DNA from: Treponema sp. | Lineage (GTDB): Bacteria; Spirochaetota; Spirochaetia; Treponematales; Breznakiellaceae | Assembly (NCBI GenBank): GCA_009780285.1 | Contig: WRAL01000001.1 | Coordinates: forward strand, 1-44,592 | Direction: 5' to 3' | Length of the DNA: 44,592 bases | Part shown: in pieces, positions 1 through 7,605 of the stretch | How positions within the stretch are numbered: position 1 is the stretch's first letter | How the letters are laid out: each line of letters begins with the position of its first letter | The notes under the pieces: model-generated | Databases searched by the model: none | Told to the model about the DNA's origin: nothing | Seen by the model: the letters and a program-made list of their open reading frames with translations, nothing else | Made by a program: the position numbers and the translations under genes

Positions 1-107
1 ATATGGGCCGGGAGCTTTGGGACGGCGGCGTCTGCAACATCTTTTTCGCGTCGGGAAGGAGGTGGCAGTTTGAGCCGGCTTCCCCGGCGGATCGCGTTTT
101 AGGATAG
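1..107 (+). CDS. C-terminal end of an unidentified protein (partial)
   Basis: One frame is open from base 3 and stops at 105-107, five bases before the next ATG, so it probably belongs to the same operon. Only about 34 residues are visible and they show no recognisable motif. Genes just upstream of DUF4325 proteins often encode GHKL-type ATP-binding proteins, but nothing here proves that. Other frames are also open over part of this stretch, so the frame choice rests mainly on the spacing to the next gene. Confidence 0.3.
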   Translation, partial: MGRELWDGGVCNIFFASGRRWQFEPASPADRVLG

Positions 108-112
108 ACGCA

Positions 113-445
113 ATGGAAAAAACTCTTGCGATTTGCGGCGTTTCGGAAAAGTTCCGATACCAGGGGCCGCGCTATAAAAGGCTTGGCGGCACTTCCGGGG
201 AAGAGTTCCGCGACGAGCATCTTGTTCCCTGGCTGCGCGGAATCAGGCCCGGCGTCCGGGCCGCGATAGACTTTGCCGGAACGAAGGTCTATGGAGCGGG
301 CTTTTTGGAGGAGTGCTTCGGCGGGGCGGCGCGCGCAAGCGGCCAAAACAAGGAAAAGCTCGCCGCCGCGCGCTTCCTTAACATCGATCCGTTTTGGGAG
401 GGGAAGATACGGGCCTTTATTCGGGAAGCCGAGCCTTCCGCATGA
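113..445 (+). CDS. STAS-like DUF4325 domain protein
   Basis: This 110-residue protein has the pattern I associate with STAS-like DUF4325 proteins: a Gly-rich R-x-L-G-G-x-S-G-E-E-F-R segment near residues 21-34, then a strand ending in the AAIDFAGTKVYGAGFLEECFGG region at about 50-72. STAS-like domains act as partners of ATP-binding or kinase-like proteins in regulatory pairs, and the gene ending at 107 could be such a partner. Its stop overlaps the next ATG (ATGA at 442-445), so the two are probably translationally coupled. The family call is from pattern recognition. The regulated process is unknown. Confidence 0.65.
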   Translation: MEKTLAICGVSEKFRYQGPRYKRLGGTSGEEFRDEHLVPWLRGIRPGVRAAIDFAGTKVYGAGFLEECFGGAARASGQNKEKLAAARFLNIDPFWEGKIRAFIREAEPSA

Positions 446-660
446 CCTATTATCCCTTCGAAAGGCCGTCCGCGCTCGAAAGCGTCGGGTGCGGCATGGA
501 CTTTTGGGGCGCGCTAAGCCCGCGCAGGCTGCTCCCGGCGGGGGAGGACGCGGATAGGGACGCGCTCGCGTCGGACGGCCGGGCGATAATGGACGACTTC
601 CGCAAGGCGTTCATCGTCGCGACGGGCGGGCCGGAAGCCGAAAACGCTGCCGGCGCCTAA
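442..660 (+). CDS. Small hypothetical protein coupled to the DUF4325 gene
   Basis: A 72-residue protein starting at the ATG that overlaps the previous stop. A longer in-frame start at 394 exists, but it would run through the previous gene, so the overlapping ATG is preferred. The sequence begins MTYYPFERPS and has no motif I recognise. Its role is inferred only from probable co-transcription with the STAS-like gene. Confidence 0.5.
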   Translation: MTYYPFERPSALESVGCGMDFWGALSPRRLLPAGEDADRDALASDGRAIMDDFRKAFIVATGGPEAENAAGA

Positions 661-937
661 AAGGCCGCGATGGCCAAAATCCCCGATGCAAACGTCATTT
701 TAGGGTTCCTAAAACGCGGAGCCCGGCGCGTTCCGTCAACCGAATCAGGGCGGGAAAAGCGGCCTACTCGAAGGGACGCTCGCGCGTTTGATATGGGCCC
801 TTCTTTCGGCCAGTATTGCAAATTCCGGAGGCTTACCCTCTTCGCCGAGCGTACTGTATAATGAGGGCGCTGACAACGGGCGCGTTAGCCCGCGACTTGA
901 CGGCATGGCGCTCAAGCGATGTTTCGGGGAGACGATT

Positions 938-1198
938 ATGGGCGATTTTTGGACGGAAAAACAGAAAAAGGACATCGCCTTTTTCAATGAGAACCTCGAT
1001 AGCTGGGCCGAAAACTCGCTTTACAGGCGGAAATACGTCGTTATTTCCGGGATGGAGCTGAAGGCCCTGCATGATACCTTCGAGGCGGCGCTGGAGGCCG
1101 CCGCGCCCGCCTACGGCAACGGGAATTACATCATTCAGCAGATACTGCCTGAAGACGATACGGTCAATTTTTTGTCCCCCGCCCTGGCATTGGCTTAG
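938..1198 (+). CDS. DUF5678-like small protein
   Basis: An 86-residue protein starting at ATG 938, behind a GGGGAG stretch at a suitable distance; longer in-frame starts upstream give unlikely sequence. It has the order I associate with DUF5678: a helical F-F-N-E-N-L-D start, a strand reading K-Y-V-V-I-S-G (residues 32-38), a helix with F-E-A-A-L-E-A-A, then a YIIQQI strand. A related protein lies on the opposite strand at 1306-1575. Function is unknown. In other genomes such proteins are often found near retropepsin-like genes, and none is visible here. Confidence 0.6.
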   Translation: MGDFWTEKQKKDIAFFNENLDSWAENSLYRRKYVVISGMELKALHDTFEAALEAAAPAYGNGNYIIQQILPEDDTVNFLSPALALA

Positions 1199-1305
1199 AT
1201 GCCGACAGAGCGCTACTGGCCGTTGAAGGGGTTTTCATCTTTGGGCCTTATGCGGCTAGGCTTCAACCTGTACGCGGAGGCATCCACGGCAAACGCATTG
1301 CGGAT

Positions 1306-1575
1306 TCACGCGAAGGCCACCTGTCTGTTGTGGAAAGTAACCACGTCCGTTCCCGGAGCCTGGCACTTTTTCACGATAAAGGTTTCAAGCTCGCTTCCTT
1401 TCACTGAATCGAACGCGGCGGCTTCCTCGGCGAAGTAGCCGGCCACGGAACGATCCTTTATCACGACGAACTCCCCAAGGCGATTCCCCACGATCTCGCT
1501 TTGGTTTGCCACGTAGTAATCGAAATTTTCCTTTATCATATCCAGCAATGATGGCATGTTTTTTTTGCTTTTCAA
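1306..1575 (-). CDS. DUF5678-like small protein, divergent paralogue
   Basis: An 89-residue protein with the same layout as the gene at 938-1198: an N-terminal F-D-Y-Y-V-A-N helix, a G-E-F-V-V-I-K strand, a helix with F-A-E-E-A-A-A-F and a final T-F-I-V-K-K strand. The two genes face each other, with stops about 107 bases apart. The shared layout suggests an old duplication. The similarity is structural and only loosely conserved in residues, so the family call is moderate. Confidence 0.6.
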   Translation of the reverse strand: MKSKKNMPSLLDMIKENFDYYVANQSEIVGNRLGEFVVIKDRSVAGYFAEEAAAFDSVKGSELETFIVKKCQAPGTDVVTFHNRQVAFA

Positions 1576-1630
1576 TCGGCCCCTGGCCCTTATTCCCCCT
1601 CCGCCCGCTAGTCAAGCCGCCAGTGAAACC

Positions 1631-1658
1631 TTAACTATGCCAGCAGCAGGCCGATAAT
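1631..1658 (+). promoter_or_regulatory. Promoter for a probable leaderless mRNA (gene at 1665)
   Basis: TTAACT (1631-1636), a 16-base spacer and GATAAT (1653-1658) end six bases before ATG 1665. Transcription would start at or next to the A of the start codon. No Shine-Dalgarno is visible in front of the ATG. Confidence 0.5.
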
Positions 1659-1664
1659 AGCTAT

Positions 1665-2981
1665 ATGTTTGGTTTCCTAAAAAAGAAAAAGGCTGAAAAT
1701 ACACCTAAATTTGACATATTGAACGTGGGAACTTGGGATTACGCATCGCCTTTTGAGCCACTAAAATGGGGAAACGATGCCGTTTTCGCAAACAGTGATA
1801 CGGGAAAAGCCCTTACGGAAAAAGAGATGCTGCAGATAATCACGGAGATTTTTCAAGCGCTCAAATTAGACTTTGTCAAAAATGCAAAGACCTTGCAATT
1901 GATGGGATTTGAGCAGAGCACTTGCGTTTCCTTTCTATTGGAGAAATTCGCTAATGGCGTGAGCGCCAACGACGCAATGATACTTCTTGCCAATGAAATG
2001 AGCAAAAATTTGAAGCAAATCCAAAAAACCATCGGTGAGTATGATCGGGAGCAATTTAATATTCTTGACATGGACACATGGAACTTCGCATCGTCTAAGC
2101 GAGGGATGATCTGGAATGGCAAGGAACTGAGGAACGAGGAAACGGGCCGGGTGAATACGGAAAAGGACGTGGTAGGACTAGCGCGAGCGATGTTTGAGGT
2201 TCTCGAAGAAAGCTGCGAGACAATCGCCGCCGAGAAAAAAATCGAGGCCATCAAAAACCTGCTTGACAATATAGCAGACCTGGAGCAAGCCAAGCGGCGG
2301 CGCATTGAAAAAGAGGAAGAGATTGACAGCGGCATACTGGACGGGCTTTTCGACCCGCGCGATCCGGAGACCTTCCAATACGCGAAGCGCCTGAAACCGC
2401 TGGTAATCGACGGCGTTCAGATATATGACGTATATATCGATGAAGAAGGAATGGAAGCGAAGGAGAACGTCACGGAAAAGCGGTTTGCCGACGGTCTTTC
2501 CCTCACGTTCAAAATGAACTCGACGATGCCCGAAATGACAGCGGAGGAAAAGAGGGAACGCGCGGAAAAACACGTCCGGCAAAAAGTCGCCGAATGCACT
2601 CCTGCGGTGCAGCGGAATCTGAGCGTTTTCGGAGGCTACAGCTTTTCCGAGGCGCAGATGGAAATTATGGACGGCCTTTCGCCCGAGAAAAAAACTAAAA
2701 TAGGCGAAATAATGTCCACGGAAAAGAGCGGCAGAAAACGAGAACAGCAAATACGCAATTCCCTTGGCGTGGACGGATTTTGGGTGGTCAAACTGGATGA
2801 CCTGCACGATTTTCCCGATCTGGAAGAGGAGCGGATGCAGGAATACTTTATGACCTACGAATTCGACGAGGAGGACGAGATTCACGAGGTTTTCAACGCG
2901 AGCCCCTATCTGAAAAACCGCCCGCGGATGAAAGCGGAGTTGACAGAAAGGGCCATCGAGTTTTTGCGGGATGAGGAGTAG
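1665..2981 (+). CDS. Hypothetical protein with an internal tandem duplication
   Basis: A 438-residue soluble acidic protein of unknown function, AT-richer than its neighbours. Residues about 15-70 and 126-180 are related: each has F-[DN]-I-L, then T-W-[DN]-[YF]-A-S, a W-[GN]-[NG] segment, N-x-[DE]-T-G and a helix beginning T-E-K-[ED]. The rest is charged and mostly helical, with K/E-rich stretches around 210-230 and 295-320, and the N-terminus reads MFGFLKKKK. It converges with the lipoprotein gene, with 11 bases between stops. The different base composition suggests a separate origin. I do not recognise the family. Confidence 0.7.
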   Translation: MFGFLKKKKAENTPKFDILNVGTWDYASPFEPLKWGNDAVFANSDTGKALTEKEMLQIITEIFQALKLDFVKNAKTLQLMGFEQSTCVSFLLEKFANGVSANDAMILLANEMSKNLKQIQKTIGEYDREQFNILDMDTWNFASSKRGMIWNGKELRNEETGRVNTEKDVVGLARAMFEVLEESCETIAAEKKIEAIKNLLDNIADLEQAKRRRIEKEEEIDSGILDGLFDPRDPETFQYAKRLKPLVIDGVQIYDVYIDEEGMEAKENVTEKRFADGLSLTFKMNSTMPEMTAEEKRERAEKHVRQKVAECTPAVQRNLSVFGGYSFSEAQMEIMDGLSPEKKTKIGEIMSTEKSGRKREQQIRNSLGVDGFWVVKLDDLHDFPDLEEERMQEYFMTYEFDEEDEIHEVFNASPYLKNRPRMKAELTERAIEFLRDEE

Positions 2982-2992
2982 GAAGGCAAGGC

Positions 2993-3751
2993 TCAGCGCC
3001 TGGCGTAGATTGCGCTCGTATCTTCGCGGTTTTCGCCGTGACCCCAAAGGCTGTTCTTGTCTCTATGCATATAAATCGTCACAGTACCAAGACTGCCAGC
3101 TGAGGAACTGCCATCTTGGGAATAAGCCCCTTGGGAATAAGTCCCCGTGGCGGTAAAGCCATAAGGATAATCGCCTCTAGTATTGGGATCAATATTATAT
3201 TTCCTTTCCAATTGCGCGATATAGAGGCTGAACATATCCACAAATTCGCCAGTCCGAAAATCTTCCCTTGAATATTTATACTCATCGCGGGTAATGGCCA
3301 TCCTAAAGTGAGTTCCATCTGCCTCTATGAACCAATCGCCGTAGAAATCCTCCCGCGTTATCGAGCTGGCCGGCGCAAGCCTGTCGTAAACCTGCCTCAG
3401 CGTCCCCTCCACTGAAAGCAGCCTTTGCCCGTCGCGGCTTAGGAAGAAGCGCGCCTCGTCCGTTTCCAGGCCCTTGCGGGTGGCCAGAGCGAAACCGCGC
3501 GGAAAGTCGTCGCGGGTAACGGGGTCTTCGTTTTGAAGCTCGCCCCAGGCCCAGACCTCGTAGGTATCGCTCCAATTAAAATCGTCGCTGAAAAAATCGA
3601 AAGACAGCGCATCCGCCGAAATCTCCGCGACAAGAGCCATTCCTTCCGCCTCAAGGAGCCACGCCCCATAGTAATCATCCCGCGAGTGGCCGGAGCAGGC
3701 GGCTAGCGCGAAAGCAAGGGAAAGGATGAGGGCGAGGGACATGCGTTTCAT
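2993..3751 (-). CDS. Putative lipoprotein with two related halves
   Basis: A 252-residue protein with a signal peptide (MKR, hydrophobic core LALILSLAFALAAC) and a lipobox ending at Cys19, so it is probably lipid-anchored on the cell surface or in the periplasm. The mature part contains two related modules: D-D-Y-Y-G-A-W-L-L-E-A-E-G near residues 25-37 and E-D-F-Y-G-D-W-F-I-E-A-D-G near 134-146. Each is followed by beta-rich sequence, like small lipocalin-type beta modules. Function is unknown. The last 50 residues are Gly/Ser/Tyr-rich. Confidence 0.75.
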   Translation of the reverse strand: MKRMSLALILSLAFALAACSGHSRDDYYGAWLLEAEGMALVAEISADALSFDFFSDDFNWSDTYEVWAWGELQNEDPVTRDDFPRGFALATRKGLETDEARFFLSRDGQRLLSVEGTLRQVYDRLAPASSITREDFYGDWFIEADGTHFRMAITRDEYKYSREDFRTGEFVDMFSLYIAQLERKYNIDPNTRGDYPYGFTATGTYSQGAYSQDGSSSAGSLGTVTIYMHRDKNSLWGHGENREDTSAIYARR

Positions 3752-3808
3752 TTAAGAGTCTCCTTAACGCCAAACAGAGCTATCTGATAAACCTTATTCG
3801 CATTGGAG

Positions 3809-4108
3809 TCATTCATCGGAAGCTTTTTGGGCGCCGGCAATCAACTCTCCCATTTCCTCTCTTAGATACTCAAGAGTATCGCCATTATTCAACAAAATAA
3901 AAGGGATCGCTAGACTGACATTAATTAGAAAGTGCCCAATGATTGCCAGCAACAGTATAATTAGAACGAGACCAAATAAAAAACCGCCTTCAATGCCCGG
4001 CAGCGAAATTATGGCGATAAGCAAAATTCCAGGGCAAACCCAATTAAGCGCAAGCAAAACCTTCCTGTAGGTTTCCATCCGTTTTCTAATTTCCGCGTTG
4101 TTTCTCAT
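3809..4108 (-). CDS. Small membrane protein with two TM segments
   Basis: The ATG at 4108 has AGGAGG six bases upstream, so it is preferred over the longer start at 4144. The 99-residue product has a charged N-terminus, two hydrophobic stretches around residues 18-35 and 40-66 and a hydrophilic acidic tail. It lies between the lipoprotein gene and the end of the phage tail module. A holin is possible from size and two TM segments, but no endolysin is nearby and the sequence matches no holin family I know. Confidence 0.6.
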   Translation of the reverse strand: MRNNAEIRKRMETYRKVLLALNWVCPGILLIAIISLPGIEGGFLFGLVLIILLLAIIGHFLINVSLAIPFILLNNGDTLEYLREEMGELIAGAQKASDE

Positions 4109-4168
4109 TTCCAGCCTCCTTTGGCTACGTTTATTATGGCGCACGGGAAGAGGGTTGTCTAGCCCGCA

Positions 4169-6514
4169 CTATTCAACGAATTCCACTTCCATGTTTCTGC
4201 TAAGCCGAACCTCCTCGACAAGCTGGCGAAGCACGGCGAGCATTGCTTGCTCGTGCCCAGCGGCGGCCACGTCGCTCATCCTGCCGCTCGCGTTCAGTTC
4301 CGCGAGCTCCGCCGGCGTGAACCATGCCAGCAGATTCGCGGCCTCGCTGCGCGACTCCGATCTGTCGACCAAATAATTCTGGCTTGTCATTGGAGAGGGC
4401 ATCATTTGATTCGCGAAAGCCTGCTCTATGATCCTGCGATTCGCCATCGCCGCCTCGTCGTCACGGTCGAAAGCGCGATCCAGGGCCATGTCCATGGCCG
4501 CTCTGTTGGCGCTGGAAGCCACGGAAGCGTCGAGGCCGGCAACCGAGGGCGGCAGGTTCGTCAGCCCCTCCACGCTGGCCACGAGCGCTGCGTCGGCGGC
4601 CATCGCCTCGCGCTCCGCCCCGTGAAGCATCTCGTCCCATTCAGCCCAGGCCCCCTGCGGCGTCTCCCGCAGGCTCGGCATGAACTCGTCGAACTTTACC
4701 TGGCCCATCTGCACGTAGATGTTGGCCGTCTCGACGTTCAGCTTCGCCGCCTCAAGCTCCACGCTGGCCGCCGTGGGAAGCGTCCCGGCGGCATCGGACA
4801 TGCGGGAGTCCGCGAGGGACTGCGCCGTAAGGACGCTGCCTCCCTTGTGAAAGGTGTCGGCCTCGGTGTAGTTGAAGCCGAAGGCGTCCATAATGCGGTG
4901 AATCACGCCCAGCCTCTCGCCGCCCTCGGCGATATTGGCCAGCGCCATGAAGTTGTCCAATAGCTGCGCCCCGTGCTCGCCGCTGAAGCCCTGCTCGATC
5001 AGCTTCATCACGTCCACGATGTTCGCGCCGTCGCCGAGTATCTGGCGCGCCGCGCGGTACATGAGCACGTCGGAGGATGACTGAAGCGAGGTGGCGCCGG
5101 CTATCCCCTCGTTCATGCGAGCCAGCCTTTGCGCGCCGGCATCGCCCTTCCAAAGCGAGGAGTCGCCGGCCATTATGGAAAGGGTGGACATGGAGCGCGC
5201 CGCGTCCTCGGCGCTGCGGGAAAAGCCCCGCGCTATGCCGTCCTCCATCACGCGCTGCATCCCGCGCAGGAACTCGCCCATCTGCCCGGCGGCCATGTTC
5301 GAGGCGCCAAGGCCGGCCCAGCCGGCGCCCAGCGCGTCCCCCATTCCATGCCGCTGGGAAAGGTAGGCTATCGAGGAAAGCTCGCCCCGTTCCGCTCCGG
5401 TGGCGCGCTCGTAGCTGAAGACGCGGCCGGCCAGCACTTCCGCCGTGGCCGCGTCCATCCCGGCGCGGGCGGCCTCGCTCATGGCGGCCATGCCCTCCTC
5501 GCCGTTAAAGCCCCACTCCTGGGCGGCGGCGGCGGCGCGCGCGTGGGCGCCCCTGGGGTCGGAAGGATCGCCCTGAAGCGCGGCCAGGCGCATGGCGTTA
5601 GGCGCGAGCTTTTCCCAGTTCTCGGCGTAGGCCGCGTCCGTAAGCGCGACGTTGATGCCGGCCTGATGGCGCGCCCGTACCGCCTGGGATATGGCGCCGC
5701 CGAAAAAGGGAAGCAGGCGAAGCCAGGCGTCCGCCGTGCCGCTGCGAAGGTCGGCCTCCCTTTGCATCTCGGCTATCTGCCCGCCGCGCGCGTCGCCGGA
5801 GCCGTAGCGAGACACTATGGCGGAGCGATCCAGCGAGGCCACGTGCGTGGAGTACAGCGCGGCGGCGGTGTTGGCTGCCTTGCCCAGCATTCCCAGCGCG
5901 GCCAGCGGCCCCAGCGCCTTGGTAAGGGGCCCCAGCGCCTTTCCCAGCGGGCCGTCCTGCGCCTTGGCGCCCTTGGCGAAGTCCGCAGCCCCTCGGCTTA
6001 CCGTCGCGGCGCTTTGGCTTATTTCGGCCACGTCGCCCTTGGCCGTGGCCTCGATAAGGGCCTCGGTATTTCTGTCAAGGGCGGCCAGCAGATCGACGGT
6101 CTGCTCGTATTTCTTTTCCTCGCGGCCGGAAAGCGTCTCGCCGTTCGATCTTTTTTCCAGGATGCGCATGAAGCCCGGATCGCGAAGGATGTTCGACCGG
6201 GCCTTGTCCATCGAGAGCGAGGCGTTCTGGACGTGCTCCTTGGCGAAGCGCAGCTCGCCCTCTTTCTTCGGGTCGGTTTCCTTGGCTATGCGCGCGTCCA
6301 GGCCGGCCGCCGCGTCGCGCAGGCCGTCCTTGTGCCGGCCCGTGGCTATGCCCTGAAGCGCCTCGCGCTCGCGTATCAGCTTGGCCGGGTCGCCGCCGCG
6401 CCGTTCCATCTCGACGATGGCCGCGCTTACCTTGTCGATGGCCCCTTCCATGCTCGAAAAGCCGGAAAGCGCCTGCGACGCGTCCACCCCTATCTTAAAG
6501 CCCAGCGTTGTCAT
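4169..6514 (-). CDS. Phage tail tape measure protein
   Basis: At 781 residues this is the longest product of the tail module, and it lies downstream of sheath, tube and chaperone genes, where tape measure genes sit. It starts with a typical tape-measure-like amphipathic strand (MTTLGFKIGVDASQALSGF), followed by Ala-rich helical sequence. A hydrophobic Gly/Ala-rich core around residues 185-225 resembles the membrane-active part of tape measures. By the usual relation of about 1.5 angstrom per residue the tail would be near 120 nm. No lysozyme or peptidase domain was seen. Baseplate genes that normally follow are absent. Confidence 0.85.
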   Translation of the reverse strand: MTTLGFKIGVDASQALSGFSSMEGAIDKVSAAIVEMERRGGDPAKLIREREALQGIATGRHKDGLRDAAAGLDARIAKETDPKKEGELRFAKEHVQNASLSMDKARSNILRDPGFMRILEKRSNGETLSGREEKKYEQTVDLLAALDRNTEALIEATAKGDVAEISQSAATVSRGAADFAKGAKAQDGPLGKALGPLTKALGPLAALGMLGKAANTAAALYSTHVASLDRSAIVSRYGSGDARGGQIAEMQREADLRSGTADAWLRLLPFFGGAISQAVRARHQAGINVALTDAAYAENWEKLAPNAMRLAALQGDPSDPRGAHARAAAAAQEWGFNGEEGMAAMSEAARAGMDAATAEVLAGRVFSYERATGAERGELSSIAYLSQRHGMGDALGAGWAGLGASNMAAGQMGEFLRGMQRVMEDGIARGFSRSAEDAARSMSTLSIMAGDSSLWKGDAGAQRLARMNEGIAGATSLQSSSDVLMYRAARQILGDGANIVDVMKLIEQGFSGEHGAQLLDNFMALANIAEGGERLGVIHRIMDAFGFNYTEADTFHKGGSVLTAQSLADSRMSDAAGTLPTAASVELEAAKLNVETANIYVQMGQVKFDEFMPSLRETPQGAWAEWDEMLHGAEREAMAADAALVASVEGLTNLPPSVAGLDASVASSANRAAMDMALDRAFDRDDEAAMANRRIIEQAFANQMMPSPMTSQNYLVDRSESRSEAANLLAWFTPAELAELNASGRMSDVAAAGHEQAMLAVLRQLVEEVRLSRNMEVEFVE

Positions 6515-6583
6515 ATCGTTCCTCCCTTGCGGGCGCAGCCCGCTTTTCTAACGCCCCCGTCCGGCCATGCCGAGAATTTAGGC

Positions 6584-6661
6584 ATGAATGAAAAGGACGT
6601 TAGGGCCAAGGCCCTTGAGATCGCGATCTCCCTTACTAAAGCGGACGCCGGTTGCCTGTAA
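6584..6661 (+). CDS. Possible very small plus-strand ORF
   Basis: A 25-residue ORF (MNEKDVRAKALEIAISL...) opposite to the surrounding tail genes. Its sequence resembles a real helical N-terminus. It is followed without a gap by another ORF starting at 6662. The ribosome binding site is weak. It could be a remnant of a longer gene. Confidence 0.25.
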   Translation: MNEKDVRAKALEIAISLTKADAGCL

Positions 6662-6811
6662 ATGGGCGATCACGGCTACCTGTCGCTACGGGAGCCGCTC
6701 CTATCCGCCTATAAAAATGTTTGCGCTTTTTTGATGGCGGAGGGAATTCCCGAACTAAACAACCGCCTTTATCGCATCGTGGAAGGGAAGTCCGGGCCAG
6801 CTTCGCCGTAG
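6662..6811 (+). CDS. Possible small plus-strand ORF
   Basis: A 49-residue ORF whose ATG follows the preceding TAA directly. Its composition is protein-like (MGDHGYLSLREPLLSAYKNV, then FLMAEGIPELNNRLYRI). It overlaps the 3' end of the minus-strand gene at 6755 by 57 bases. Orientation against the late operon makes it uncertain. Confidence 0.3.
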   Translation: MGDHGYLSLREPLLSAYKNVCAFLMAEGIPELNNRLYRIVEGKSGPASP

Positions 6812-6979
6812 GCAAAGGACGACGCAGCCCGCCTCCACGTCCCCGCCTTCTCCGAACCTCTCGATCACGAACCCAAGCGGCCTAAGCGCGTCCTGAATCT
6901 CCATCGCCGTTTGCAAGGGGAGCGCCATGCGCTCCGATCCCGGCGCGCCGGCGCCGCTGTCCGGCTTGCTTTCTTCCAT
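6755..6979 (-). CDS. Small hypothetical protein between tail chaperone and tape measure
   Basis: A 74-residue protein with mixed helix and strand and no recognised motif. It lies in the late operon just upstream of the tape measure gene and 12 bases downstream of the next small gene. Co-expression with tail genes is inferred from position. Confidence 0.5.
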   Translation of the reverse strand: MEESKPDSGAGAPGSERMALPLQTAMEIQDALRPLGFVIERFGEGGDVEAGCVVLCLRRSWPGLPFHDAIKAVV

Positions 6980-6991
6980 TAAATTTAGTCC

Positions 6992-7213
6992 TCATTCCTC
7001 GTCGCCCGCGTCGTCGCGAAAGCATCCGACGATTTCGACCTTCCCTTCGGAGTAGCGAATTTCCGCGACGTCGCAGCCTATGGCCTCCATCGCGGTAAGC
7101 GCCTGAATCATCGCGACGTTGCCGCGTTCCGTTAGCGCCCTTCTTTTTACGCCTTTCCTGCGCAGGACCTCGGCAAGATCATTTCTGCCGGTCCTTTTTT
7201 CCCCTTCACTCAT
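6992..7213 (-). CDS. Small hypothetical protein in the tail operon
   Basis: A 73-residue charged protein (MSEGEKRTGRNDLAEVLRRK...) with an N-terminal helix and a C-terminal strand-rich half ending in acidic residues. AGGAG lies upstream of the start. No family recognised. Confidence 0.5.
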   Translation of the reverse strand: MSEGEKRTGRNDLAEVLRRKGVKRRALTERGNVAMIQALTAMEAIGCDVAEIRYSEGKVEIVGCFRDDAGDEE

Positions 7214-7292
7214 TCCTGCTCCTTTGCCTCTAGGCAGGCCGGCGCGGCGGCGGCAGTATCCGAGGATTCCTCGCTGGCCGCCGCCCGGCGCT

Positions 7293-7402
7293 CTAGCGTT
7301 CCGGAATATTCGGTTCGCTAAATCGCAACGTTCGGTAATTCCTTGCCAGGCAAGGAATTACCTCAACCTGCATACCGTTATTTGAAAATTCCGGAACACT
7401 AG
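7293..7402. repeat. 110-bp nested palindromic element (MITE-like)
   Basis: The ends are 18-bp inverted repeats, CTAGCGTTCCGGAATATT (7293-7310) against 7385-7402, matching at 16 positions. The centre is a perfect 29-nt palindrome (7334-7362): GGTAATTCCTTGCC, one A, and the reverse complement. CTAG occurs at both outer edges and could be a target duplication or part of the repeat. The element overlaps the stop codon of the tail chaperone extension. A related half-site lies at 44441-44452. Confidence 0.65.
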
Positions 7403-7605
7403 CCCTTTCCCTTTATGGCGACGATCTCCTCGCCCGAGTAGCCCATCTCGATCAGGTCCGCGTCGTCGAAGGCCGCCGTCGATCTCTCGCGCTCGGCGAA
7501 GCCCCTGCGCAGGGCCTCTATCGGGTAGCGCATGGCCGTCTCGTAGATAAGGCCCATCTGCCACTCGTCAAGCGCCCGTATCCCCTCGCTGGCCGGAGAG
7601 TCCCC
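7399..7605 (-). CDS. Frameshift extension of the tail assembly chaperone (GT-type)
   Basis: This frame continues the chaperone after a predicted frameshift at the G-run 7602-7606 and encodes about 67 residues (S-E-G-I-R-A-L-D-E-W, then acidic helices, ending V-A-I-K-G-K-G). The same frame is open upstream to 7740, but there it reads as an out-of-frame shadow (RSSTARRTPFARRSS), so independent initiation is unlikely. Contractile and siphovirus phages commonly make a short and a long chaperone this way to load the tape measure protein. The stop codon lies in the palindromic element at 7293-7402. Confidence 0.6.
   Translation of the reverse strand, partial: GDSPASEGIRALDEWQMGLIYETAMRYPIEALRRGFAERERSTAAFDDADLIEMGYSGEEIVAIKGKG

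Noticed and set aside
670..861. 63-residue plus-strand ORF between 661 and 937
   Set aside because: The start is plausible but the rest is Arg-rich without pattern; no neighbour coupling. I see no gene or clear signal in 661-937 apart from a lone TATAAT-like box near 862.
3809..4108. Holin assignment for the small membrane protein
   Set aside because: Two hydrophobic segments and the location after the tail genes are compatible, but there is no endolysin next to it and no recognisable holin sequence.
5129..6661. 510-residue plus-strand ORF
   Set aside because: It is antisense to the tape measure gene, its composition (Gly/Arg/His-rich) is that of a shadow frame in GC-rich DNA, and it has no motif or ribosome binding site.
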